This document shows positions 27,381-34,144 of a DNA stretch of 64,000 nt, one piece after another. The stretch's first letter is position 1; every line of letters begins with the position of its first letter. Source of the DNA: an uncultured Flavobacteriales bacterium (GTDB lineage Bacteria > Bacteroidota > Bacteroidia > Flavobacteriales_D > Crocinitomicaceae); the NCBI GenBank assembly GCA_937973685.1, contig CALJKJ010000057.1:48619-112618 (forward strand). The letters are read 5' to 3'. Below the pieces are notes generated by a model. The model searched no databases. It was not told the origin of the DNA and saw nothing but the letters and a program-made list of their open reading frames with translations. Both the position numbers and the translations under genes were made by a program.

Positions 27381-28772
27381 TTAAAACGTGCGGAAAATAT
27401 ATCCAGGTGAACGCGATGGGATGCTGTCAAAAATCCAATCAAAACTGTAAATCATGTGCCCGTCGATAATGTCTTTTTTGGGCCAATTGGCAGGAGTGAA
27501 TTTTCGCCCGTATCGCAATGGATTCAACGTTTCTATGCCTTTTACTGCTGTTTGTGGCGCAATGCCATCTTGCAAATAAAACGGATCGGGATTAGCTTGA
27601 TCTAAATTAGCACCGTATTGCCAAACTTCTTGAAATAGCGACCAATCAGCTTGAGCAACGCTACTGTTTTCGGGCGCAAGAATGTACATTTTCCCAAAAA
27701 TGACATTTGCTTTGATGGCGTCAATAAAACCCAAGGAATAGGCATAGCCCATGCTGTGGCAAACGATATCAACCGTATCTTGATGTTGCTTGCAGTCTTG
27801 CAGGGTTAAAAAAGCTGCTCCAGCAATTTTCCCGGCAGCGAATCGGGTATTGAAACCAGAAATATTTGGGTGTTTGTTGATGCGTTTCAAATGACGAATG
27901 CCGCCTTTGCTTTTTGGGAATAAGTATGCATGCAACAGCATCCAACCAAACCGAAGTTTATTGCGGTAATTTGCTGTTTTCAACGACAAACTCCCATCGA
28001 TGTAGTAGTAGCTGGTTGGTTGTAAGCGTTCTACAAAGCGGTTGTCAAGTTGAAACCAATAGGTAAAGCGATCCGTACTTGTAACTAAATTATCGCTTGG
28101 ATCTTTTTCCTTTTTCGGCCCTCGGTAACCGTTCGCAAAGATCAAGTAACGTTTGCTTTGATTGGTTATTTCAAGTTTGTTGTTTTGGTAGTCAAGAATC
28201 GTTTCAGCGACAACTTTTCCAGTGGTGGAAATTGTTCTAAAAACCCGGTAATGGTTAAACGCCCGAAAATGATAACGAGGAAAAGTGGTGATAACCGAAT
28301 CTGACGCGTATTGAAAAACGGTATCGTTTGTTGCAGAAACCGTAAAATAAAGTACTTGTTTTTCGATTCTTGATTGCCAACCAGCAGATGTTTTGATAAA
28401 AAGTACCGAATGCTGTGTTGTATCCATTTGACCGATTAACAGGAATGGCGTTTTTTTGGGTGCCGGATACCAAAAATGCAACTTGTTTTTTTGCGGAAGT
28501 TGTGTTAAAAAAGCGCGTACATCTGTTATGAGTTTATCTTGTTCAATGAGAGTTGTTGTGTGTTGTTTTTTGGAGAGAAACGAAGTGAAGTAATTGTGTT
28601 TGAATGGCGTTTTTAAACTGTTTGGCTGGATGGAATGTTTGCTTGTTTCCTCCCAAAAATAGTAAGCGACATTTCCCAAAACTGTTGTTGGTTCGGTAGT
28701 TGAGCGTTGCTGCCCAATACTATTGAAACAAGTAAAAACAAGTAAAATGACCAGACTAAAACGGATAAACAT
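27381..28772 (-). CDS. Exported alpha/beta-hydrolase-like protein
   Basis: 463 aa with a signal peptide (MFIRFSLVILLVFTCFNSIG). The N-terminal ~200 residues are beta-rich and unrecognised. The C-terminal half contains VDIVCHSMGYAYSLGFID, a nucleophile-elbow motif in which CHSMG replaces the usual GHSMG, preceded by LIFANGYRGPKKE, which could be the oxyanion region. I infer a serine hydrolase (lipase/esterase-like) in the periplasm or secreted. The substrate is unknown. It has no T9SS sorting domain. Confidence 0.6.
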   Translation of the reverse strand: MFIRFSLVILLVFTCFNSIGQQRSTTEPTTVLGNVAYYFWEETSKHSIQPNSLKTPFKHNYFTSFLSKKQHTTTLIEQDKLITDVRAFLTQLPQKNKLHFWYPAPKKTPFLLIGQMDTTQHSVLFIKTSAGWQSRIEKQVLYFTVSATNDTVFQYASDSVITTFPRYHFRAFNHYRVFRTISTTGKVVAETILDYQNNKLEITNQSKRYLIFANGYRGPKKEKDPSDNLVTSTDRFTYWFQLDNRFVERLQPTSYYYIDGSLSLKTANYRNKLRFGWMLLHAYLFPKSKGGIRHLKRINKHPNISGFNTRFAAGKIAGAAFLTLQDCKQHQDTVDIVCHSMGYAYSLGFIDAIKANVIFGKMYILAPENSSVAQADWSLFQEVWQYGANLDQANPDPFYLQDGIAPQTAVKGIETLNPLRYGRKFTPANWPKKDIIDGHMIYSFDWIFDSIPSRSPGYIFRTF

Positions 28773-28842
28773 AGGATAAAGATACGTTGTTTTTTAAATC
28801 CGCCCGATACAAGATGTTTGATTTATAAGAATTAACTATTGT

Positions 28843-29898
28843 TTACTCCACCACAAATTTGCCTGTTTGCAATACGTCATTGCTAGACGTAAAGCGGTAA
28901 TGATAAACCCCACTTGCTAAGCTGGGAGCAGGAAAAGCACTCATTGCTGCTTGCGTCGTATAATTGGCTACACGCCTGCCTGCACTATCATACAACACCA
29001 AGCTTGCAGATGCTTCACCACTTAAAGTGATATTGAAAACAGTGGGATTTGTTGCGGTGCCAGGGTTGCTACTAACAACCACAAAATCTGGAAAGGCATT
29101 ACCGCCACTACAACAGTTGCTGCAAGGAAAAATACGCACGTCTTCAAAGTAATAGGACGCACTTAAAAACTCCTCATTTGGATGATCAAAGGCATCGTAT
29201 TGAATGTCCAAAGTATCACGAAAAGTACCAATGGCAAAAAAACGTTCGCCACCCGTTGCTTCAAAGCAGGTAGATAGTTTCACCCAATTGAGCGTGTCGC
29301 GTATTATTTCTCCACTTGGGTTGAGGTTGATAACTTGTTGTAAATCAATATGGGGGGGGGCGCCATCATACGGGCGATTTATTGTGTCTGTTAACAACAG
29401 CATGTCAAAGGCATTGGTGGCAATAATTCGTTCGTATAAGTCTGCCAAGGTGGTGTATATTTCTACATAGTAGGAGCCAGCTTGTAAGGGACTGGCAAAT
29501 TCCCCAAAGAAATTTTCTCTTCCATAGATAAAATTTTCCCCGTATTGAAAAAGAAAGCCAAATTGATTATTTCGTGCAAAAATTTGTGCATGTAGATATC
29601 CATCACCAGAACGGGGCATTTGGTAGCCAAAATTGTTAGGAATACCAACTGACGTGCTATTAGCACATTTGTTGAAATAATCAGAAGTACCGATCAATGA
29701 ATAATTACCAAAATTCATAACGGGTAAATTATAACAACCTAAGCAATTTGGGCAGTAGTCAATTTCATCCAAATGCGGGTTACGCACCAAATTAGTTTGC
29801 GCCACAGCCGTATTGCTGGCAAGGTAAATCCCTGCCAGCAATACAAATAGCTTTTGCAGCTTACTCCACCACCAATTTTGCTGTTGCTGTAGCACCAT
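28843..29898 (-). CDS. T9SS type A sorting-domain protein
   Basis: 351 aa. The N-terminal signal peptide region (SKLQKLFVLLAGIYLASNTAVAQ) is followed by a Cys-rich stretch (CPNCLGCYN) and a jelly-roll-like beta domain of about 230 residues (NLVRNPHLDEIDYCPNC onward), as seen in surface proteins of this phylum. The last ~75 residues form a type A T9SS sorting domain (VVVSSNPGTATNP, VLYDSAGRRVANY, SGVYHYRF). It should be exported and attached to or released from the surface. The first codons overlap the 3' end of an orphan sorting domain. It contains a run of nine C on the coding strand. Confidence 0.8.
   Translation of the reverse strand: MVLQQQQNWWWSKLQKLFVLLAGIYLASNTAVAQTNLVRNPHLDEIDYCPNCLGCYNLPVMNFGNYSLIGTSDYFNKCANSTSVGIPNNFGYQMPRSGDGYLHAQIFARNNQFGFLFQYGENFIYGRENFFGEFASPLQAGSYYVEIYTTLADLYERIIATNAFDMLLLTDTINRPYDGAPPHIDLQQVINLNPSGEIIRDTLNWVKLSTCFEATGGERFFAIGTFRDTLDIQYDAFDHPNEEFLSASYYFEDVRIFPCSNCCSGGNAFPDFVVVSSNPGTATNPTVFNITLSGEASASLVLYDSAGRRVANYTTQAAMSAFPAPSLASGVYHYRFTSSNDVLQTGKFVVE
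29352..29360. repeat. Nine-base G/C homopolymer within a T9SS cargo gene
   Basis: Nine G on the plus strand (nine C on the coding strand), encoding Ala-Pro-Pro-His in the GAPPHIDLQQ part of the cargo protein. It stands out in this AT-rich sequence and is a possible slippage site. The frame is open in the given sequence. Confidence 0.85.
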
Positions 29899-30106
29899 TC
29901 GTTAAAGTTACATGAATTAGGTAAATACCACGCTGTAAATTGGAGAAAATTGTTGTTTCATTGCTAACCGCGTTTTGCTCCAGTACTTTTTTCCCGTTCA
30001 AATCCACAATTGTTATTGTTGCCATGTCACTTGTCGCAAGCAAATGGAACGCCCCCTTGTTCGGGTTCGGGAACACCTGAACAGCAAACGTTGTTGGCGC
30101 TTCCAT
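29861..30106 (-). pseudogene. Orphan T9SS sorting domain (gene remnant)
   Basis: 81 codons that consist of almost nothing but a type A T9SS C-terminal sorting domain: VQVFPNPNKGAFHLLA, TIVDLNGKKVLEQN, LQRGIYLIHV and the end AKLVVE. There is no signal peptide and no cargo. In-frame sequence upstream of the ATG meets a TGA (TGA AAA GGA) within 30 codons. I read it as the 3' remnant of a deleted secreted-protein gene. Alternatively it was the end of the neighbouring cargo gene's ancestor. Its 3' end overlaps the start of the 351-aa cargo gene by 38 nt. Confidence 0.6.
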
Positions 30107-30194
30107 GTCAATACGCTCCCTGCGTTCCGCATTTGTTTTACAAAAAAATCTCCTTCCTTTTCACTCAAATACCAACAGTTTTTAAAGAATCTAT

Positions 30195-30202
30195 TACATT
30201 TG
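30195..30202 (+). promoter_or_regulatory. -7 box of yebC
   Basis: TACATTTG, a full TAnnTTTG match, 18 nt before the yebC ATG. The -33 element is not clear. Confidence 0.5.
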
Positions 30203-30220
30203 CCAAAAAAAGAATTAGAA

Positions 30221-30931
30221 ATGGGAAGAGCGTTTGAATACCGAAGAGCAGCGAAAGAAAAACGTTGGGATAAAATGTCCAAGTTATTTCCGAAATTAGG
30301 AAAAGCGATTACAATGGCAGCAAAAGAAGGAGGACAAGATCCTGCGACGAATGCGAAATTGCGGACAGCTATTCAGAATGCGAAAGCGGAGAATATGCCC
30401 AAAGACAATATCGAAGCTGCCGTAAAACGTGCCAACCAAAAAGATATCGCATCTTTTACGCAAGTTGATTACGAAGGAAAAGGTCCTCACGGAGTGTTGG
30501 TATACGTTGAATGTGCTACGGATAATCCAACACGTACGGTTGCGAATGTGAAATCGTATTTCAACAAAGCAGGTGGAGGAGTTGTTCCAAACGGTTCGTT
30601 GGAATTTATGTTCAACAGAAAGTCTGTATTCGAACTCGAAAAATCAGACGCAGTAGATCCCGAAGAATTGGAATTGGAATTGATTGATGCAGGATGTGAA
30701 GAAATAGATGTAACCGAAGACCGCATTTTTATTTACGGTGATTACACTGCCTTTGGTTCAATCGCGAAAGCATTGGAAGATATGAATTTAGCTGTGTTGA
30801 AATCAAATTTACAACGAATTCCTTCTACGCCAGTTGATTTTACAGAAGAGCAATTAGTTGACATTGAAAAAATGTTAGACAAAATAGAAGACGACGACGA
30901 TATTCAGCAAGTGTTCACCAACATTGCGTAA
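30221..30931 (+). CDS. YebC/PmpR-family translation/transcription factor
   Basis: 236 aa from the ATG at 30221 (MGRAFEYRRAAKEKRW), the usual start of the family; the frame is open far upstream but that part is not coding-like. Conserved blocks are PKLGKAITMAAKEGGQDP, NMPKDNIEAAVKRA and YEGKGPHGVLVYVECATDNPTRT. The family (TACO1/YebC) is associated with translation of difficult motifs and was earlier described as a DNA-binding regulator. It is transcribed alone and ends at a hairpin. Confidence 0.93.
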   Translation: MGRAFEYRRAAKEKRWDKMSKLFPKLGKAITMAAKEGGQDPATNAKLRTAIQNAKAENMPKDNIEAAVKRANQKDIASFTQVDYEGKGPHGVLVYVECATDNPTRTVANVKSYFNKAGGGVVPNGSLEFMFNRKSVFELEKSDAVDPEELELELIDAGCEEIDVTEDRIFIYGDYTAFGSIAKALEDMNLAVLKSNLQRIPSTPVDFTEEQLVDIEKMLDKIEDDDDIQQVFTNIA

Positions 30932-30952
30932 GCATACACAACAATAAATAGG

Positions 30953-30981
30953 AAAGGGGACAAGTGACTGTTCCCTTTTTT
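30953..30981 (+). terminator. Terminator of yebC
   Basis: 10-bp stem AAAGGGGACA (30953-30962) with TGTTCCCTTT (30969-30978), one G-T pair, 6-nt loop and following T residues. Its T run overlaps the stop codon of the convergent 271-aa gene. Confidence 0.75.
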
Positions 30982-31795
30982 AATTGCGATTGGTTAACGT
31001 TGTACAAGCAGAACAAGCACATTTCTTTGGTAAAACACCGCGTTTTTTCGTTAATTTTTTCCGAAATCGGTGCTGTTGTTTTGGCGATAAATCCGACTCC
31101 CAATTTGTCAATGCTTTTAAGATAAAAGCTTCGAACGTTTGTTGTTGCAACAATTTGTCTTGGTTCTGAAAGAGTCTTCTGAAATCTTGCGGTTTGCCAT
31201 TGTAAACGGGATACATCTTGATGTAATTCTCTAGCCCTTTTTTGCACGCTTTCATGTACGAGCAAGAGTCGTTAAATAATGCGCCATTATCAAGAATAAA
31301 TCGGGCATTGCCTTCCGATAATTTCAAACTGTCGCACAATTGAAAAATAGCATCGCTAATGATTGTTTCTTTTGCATCATGGATACTTGTATTTCGTTTG
31401 AAAGCATGTTTTTCACCAATGATTTTCAAGGTTTTAGAAAGCTGAATTAGTTCTTTTTTGGTGGGTGTCAAAAAACAAGGAATCGAAATCAGTGCTGTTT
31501 TTTGGAGTTCGTATGCTTTTTTGATTGTGAAAACAGGAAGGATTGCTTGGAAGGTGAGTGATTTTCGCAAGGTATCATAAGCAATTGTTTCAATAGCTGG
31601 TGTGAAAAGAATGTATTCTGTATCGTTCGAATTGTCTTTGATGATCCAATTACCGGAAAAGGTGTCCACTTTTTGCGGTTCAATGGTAGTTGATGTAAAG
31701 TACTTGAATCCAAATGCGTGCAACGAATCAACAGCTTTTTGTTGTGCAAAAGAGAAAAAATGCAGTAATAATAGGGTAATGATCAATTTGAAATG
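30980..31795 (-). CDS. Exported hypothetical protein
   Basis: 271 aa from a GTG at 31793-31795, giving a standard signal peptide (MHFKLIITLLLLHFFSFAQQ); the frame runs 8 codons further to a TTG. I do not recognise the family. The mature part is mixed: a beta-rich first third (FSGNWIIKDNSNDTEYILFT) and helical, Lys-rich later parts. Several Cys residues are spread through it, ending in a CACSAC cluster 13 residues before the C-terminus. It is probably periplasmic; no function is proposed. Confidence 0.65.
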   Translation of the reverse strand, partial: HFKLIITLLLLHFFSFAQQKAVDSLHAFGFKYFTSTTIEPQKVDTFSGNWIIKDNSNDTEYILFTPAIETIAYDTLRKSLTFQAILPVFTIKKAYELQKTALISIPCFLTPTKKELIQLSKTLKIIGEKHAFKRNTSIHDAKETIISDAIFQLCDSLKLSEGNARFILDNGALFNDSCSYMKACKKGLENYIKMYPVYNGKPQDFRRLFQNQDKLLQQQTFEAFILKALTNWESDLSPKQQHRFRKKLTKKRGVLPKKCACSACTTLTNRN

Positions 31796-31952
31796 CACGA
31801 GTTCGAGTTTTAATACCAACGAAAGTACAAACTTTCATCGTACAAGCATCACGGGCAACCAATTTCTGTTTTCAAATCGGAACATGAGGAGTTTTTATTT
31901 CTAGAATTGATAAATCAACAGTGTGTGGTTGGCATTTATTTTCATACGGGTG

Positions 31953-31982
31953 TTTGTACAAACAAATCATTCCTTAACTTTC
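31953..31982 (+). promoter_or_regulatory. Promoter of cvpA
   Basis: TTTG (31953-31956), 18-nt spacer, TAACTTTC (31975-31982, 7 of 8 to consensus). The box ends 4 nt before the ATG at 31987, which implies a leaderless transcript. Confidence 0.6.
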
Positions 31983-31986
31983 GTTC

Positions 31987-32628
31987 ATGAATATACTCGA
32001 TATCGTTTTAATTGTTCCCATAATTTATGCTTCTTACAAAGGATTCAAGCATGGATTGATCATTGAAGTTTTTACGCTTTTAGCGTTATTAGTTGGTATT
32101 TACATTGGAATACACTTTTCAGATGCAGTTGCTAATTGGTTGAAGAACAGTCTCAATTGGCACTCCGAATATTTACCTGTAATTGCTTTTACAATCACAT
32201 TTTTGGGAGTGGGAGCAATGATCTATTTTGGAGGTAAAGTGCTTGAGAAAATGATTAAGGTCGTTCATCTTTCACCTTTAAATAAAATTGCGGGAGTTGT
32301 TTTTTCGGTTTTAAAAATGATCTATATACTAAGTGTGACCTTGGTTATTTTTGATTCGTACGACGAACGCGGCGATTTTTTTCCAAAAAAATCACGTCAA
32401 GAATCGTTGTTATATCAACCTGTAAAAGATGTATCAACTAAAACAGTTCCTGCATTGAGCTCTAGTACACTTTTTTTAAAGAATATGTTACAACCAACTA
32501 CCGATAGCACTGGTTTGACCGTGCAAGAAGTGTTGCGCGCAAAAGAAATTGCAGACAGTTTAGGAATTGATGCACAAGATGCCAAACAAATCAAATCCAT
32601 TCACGATGAGTATGTCGTTAAGAAATAA
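31987..32628 (+). CDS. CvpA family membrane protein
   Basis: 213 aa with four hydrophobic helices (about residues 3-22, 26-48, 58-82 and 100-122). The N-terminal DIVLIVPIIYASYKGFKHGLI is the CvpA signature. CvpA proteins are inner-membrane proteins first named for colicin V production and later tied to envelope stress and bile tolerance. The soluble C-terminus (about 130-213) is charged. The next gene starts inside its 3' end (23-nt overlap). Confidence 0.85.
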   Translation: MNILDIVLIVPIIYASYKGFKHGLIIEVFTLLALLVGIYIGIHFSDAVANWLKNSLNWHSEYLPVIAFTITFLGVGAMIYFGGKVLEKMIKVVHLSPLNKIAGVVFSVLKMIYILSVTLVIFDSYDERGDFFPKKSRQESLLYQPVKDVSTKTVPALSSSTLFLKNMLQPTTDSTGLTVQEVLRAKEIADSLGIDAQDAKQIKSIHDEYVVKK

Positions 32629-33127
32629 ATTCATCATTGTAGCCTGTTCGTTTTTCTGGTTGACCGGAATAGCTCAAAAAGATCATGCGTTTAATTTGAA
32701 AATTAAAAAGCGTGACATAGTGAAGACGGGATCATTTTTGGGACTAGAACGCGGTAAATATTTCACGTTGAACTTTGGCGTTGAGCGGCAATGGCAAACT
32801 GTCAAATTGGTCAAACCTAGAACGAGTGCACTGAACCTTCAGTTTGATTACAATTTGATTCAAAATACCATTGGTTTACAAACGGGCATTTGGTCCAAAA
32901 CAGGTCGTATGAACATTACCTATGGCGCACGTTTGTTTTGGCGCACTGATTTTTCGGAGAATCAACAAATAGGTTTTGCCCCGAATGTTGGTTATAAATT
33001 AGCCCAAGCACATTTTCAACTCGGAGTAAATATTGCGCGCTCGCCCAATTTTGATTTTATTGGAAATGTATATTACGCATCCTTACGCTGGGTATTTGTG
33101 CAATCGAGGTCTGTAAAAAAAGGATAG
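32606..33127 (+). CDS. Small exported beta-strand-rich protein
   Basis: 173 aa from the ATG at 32606 (an ATG at 32612 is also possible). A signal peptide (LRNKFIIVACSFFWLTGIAQ) is followed by alternating strands rich in aromatic residues (KYFTLNFGVERQWQ, ALNLQFDYNLIQNTIGLQTG, YYASLRWVF). This fits a small outer-membrane barrel, but no named family was recognised. It overlaps the end of cvpA by 23 nt and so is probably co-transcribed. Confidence 0.65.
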   Translation: MSMSLRNKFIIVACSFFWLTGIAQKDHAFNLKIKKRDIVKTGSFLGLERGKYFTLNFGVERQWQTVKLVKPRTSALNLQFDYNLIQNTIGLQTGIWSKTGRMNITYGARLFWRTDFSENQQIGFAPNVGYKLAQAHFQLGVNIARSPNFDFIGNVYYASLRWVFVQSRSVKKG

Positions 33128-33272
33128 AAATAGTTCCTGTATTTTCATTTAGTAGATTTTTTTTCAATTGCCTTCTTTTTTTTTTGATAATTCAATGGAC
33201 GTATTTGAAGCTTAAAAGACAGTTTTTATTCATTTAACTGCTTATTATGTCAAAAAAAAATATCAAATGTGT

Positions 33273-33302
33273 TTTGTAATTATTATTTATTTTATACTTT
33301 TA
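33273..33302 (+). promoter_or_regulatory. Promoter of the T9SS starch-binding-like gene
   Basis: TTTG (33273-33276), 18-nt spacer, TACTTTTA (33295-33302, 7 of 8 to TAnnTTTG). The GTGTCA-N3-TGACAC operator begins at the next base, over the expected transcription start. Confidence 0.6.
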
Positions 33303-33317
33303 GGGTCAATATGACAC
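33303..33317. promoter_or_regulatory. Operator site A of the starch/ED regulon
   Basis: GGGTCA-ATA-TGACAC, 11 of 12 half-site positions equal to the palindrome GTGTCA-N3-TGACAC. It lies directly downstream of the -7 box, where a bound repressor would block initiation, 36 nt before the ATG of the 232-aa T9SS gene. Confidence 0.7.
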
Positions 33318-33352
33318 TAAGTTTAATTTATTAACTACAAAAAAAAACGATT

Positions 33353-34051
33353 ATGAAGAAAATTTTTACTTTATGCTCAGCGGTAATTTTAGGCTTGACA
33401 TCTTATGCTCAAGTAACAGTAATTTTTGCTGTAGATGTTAACGCGTACACAACTCCAATTGATCCAACAGGAATCAGAGTTGGTGGTAACTTTGCAGATC
33501 ACGGTGCTATTGGTGTTGTGAACTGGTCTCCATCAGATCCAAGTTGTGCAATGGTTGACCAAGGAAACGGAATTTGGGCAACAGCAATCACATTTGCTTC
33601 AGCTAACATTGGTGAGACTTTATCATTCAAATTTGTAAATGGTAACTGGGGAACTAACGAAGGTTTAGCAGGTTCATTGATCGCAACAGACGGTTGTGGT
33701 GTTGATGATGGAAGTGGTAACATTAACAGACAATATGTAATTCCTTCAACTCCTGAAGTAGTTGCTAAAGTTTGGGAAGGTTGTACAGACTTCACATTTG
33801 CTAGCATTAACGAAGATTCATTTGGAAAATTAACAGTTTCTCCTAACCCTGCAACTGCTTCTACAGTATTTGCATTGGAAAACCAAGGTGAGGCTACAAT
33901 CCAATTGACTGACTTAGCTGGTAAAATTGTATCTACAACTGTAGGTAATGGTTCAATCGAAGTAAATACTTCAGATTTGAATGCTGGAACTTACATTTAC
34001 ACAGTAAAAGTTGGTGATTCAGTAAAAACTGGAAAAATTACAAAAAACTAA
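33353..34051 (+). CDS. T9SS-exported starch-binding-like protein
   Basis: 232 aa. A signal peptide (MKKIFTLCSAVILGLTSYAQ) is followed by one beta-sandwich domain of about 130 residues (VTVIFAVDVNAYTTP, IRVGGNFADHG, LSFKFVNGNWGTNEG). This resembles the modules that precede or bind starch in CBM20/48-like and SusE/F-like proteins. A type A T9SS sorting domain ends it (LTVSPNPATAST, IQLTDLAGKIVSTTV, AGTYIYTVKV). It has no catalytic motif. Its place directly before the T9SS amylase and the operator in its promoter point to a surface glycan-binding role (inference). Confidence 0.75.
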   Translation: MKKIFTLCSAVILGLTSYAQVTVIFAVDVNAYTTPIDPTGIRVGGNFADHGAIGVVNWSPSDPSCAMVDQGNGIWATAITFASANIGETLSFKFVNGNWGTNEGLAGSLIATDGCGVDDGSGNINRQYVIPSTPEVVAKVWEGCTDFTFASINEDSFGKLTVSPNPATASTVFALENQGEATIQLTDLAGKIVSTTVGNGSIEVNTSDLNAGTYIYTVKVGDSVKTGKITKN

Positions 34052-34070
34052 GAGAAACTTTCTCTGATAG

Positions 34071-34100
34071 AAAGCCTAGACATTGTCTAGGCTTTTTTTT
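34071..34100 (+). terminator. Terminator after the starch-binding-like gene
   Basis: Perfect 11-bp stem AAAGCCTAGAC / GTCTAGGCTTT (34071-34081 with 34085-34095), 3-nt loop and a run of eight T. It separates this gene from the amylase, which has its own promoter. Confidence 0.92.
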
Positions 34101-34111
34101 GAGTTATACTA

Positions 34112-34140
34112 TTGAACAGTGTCACATTCAATTAACTTTA
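34112..34140 (+). promoter_or_regulatory. Promoter of the T9SS amylase gene, with operator half-site D
   Basis: TTG (34112-34114), 18-nt spacer, TAACTTTA (34133-34140, 7 of 8). Between them lies GTGTCA-CAT-TCAATT (34119-34133), a perfect left half-site of the regulon palindrome with a poor right half (8 of 12 overall). Confidence 0.5.
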
Positions 34141-34144
34141 GAAC

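Noticed and set aside
29975..30220. N-terminal extension of about 80 codons on YebC
   Set aside because: The family starts at MGRAFEYRRAAK (30221); a TACATTTG promoter box lies within the extension, and the opposite strand carries the T9SS domain.
30013..30282. 89-codon minus-strand frame over the yebC start
   Set aside because: It overlaps the real yebC gene and the T9SS remnant in another frame and has no family features.
33247..33262. Second operator-like ATGTCA upstream of site A
   Set aside because: Only a half-site followed by a poly-A run; no inverted partner at the N3 spacing.
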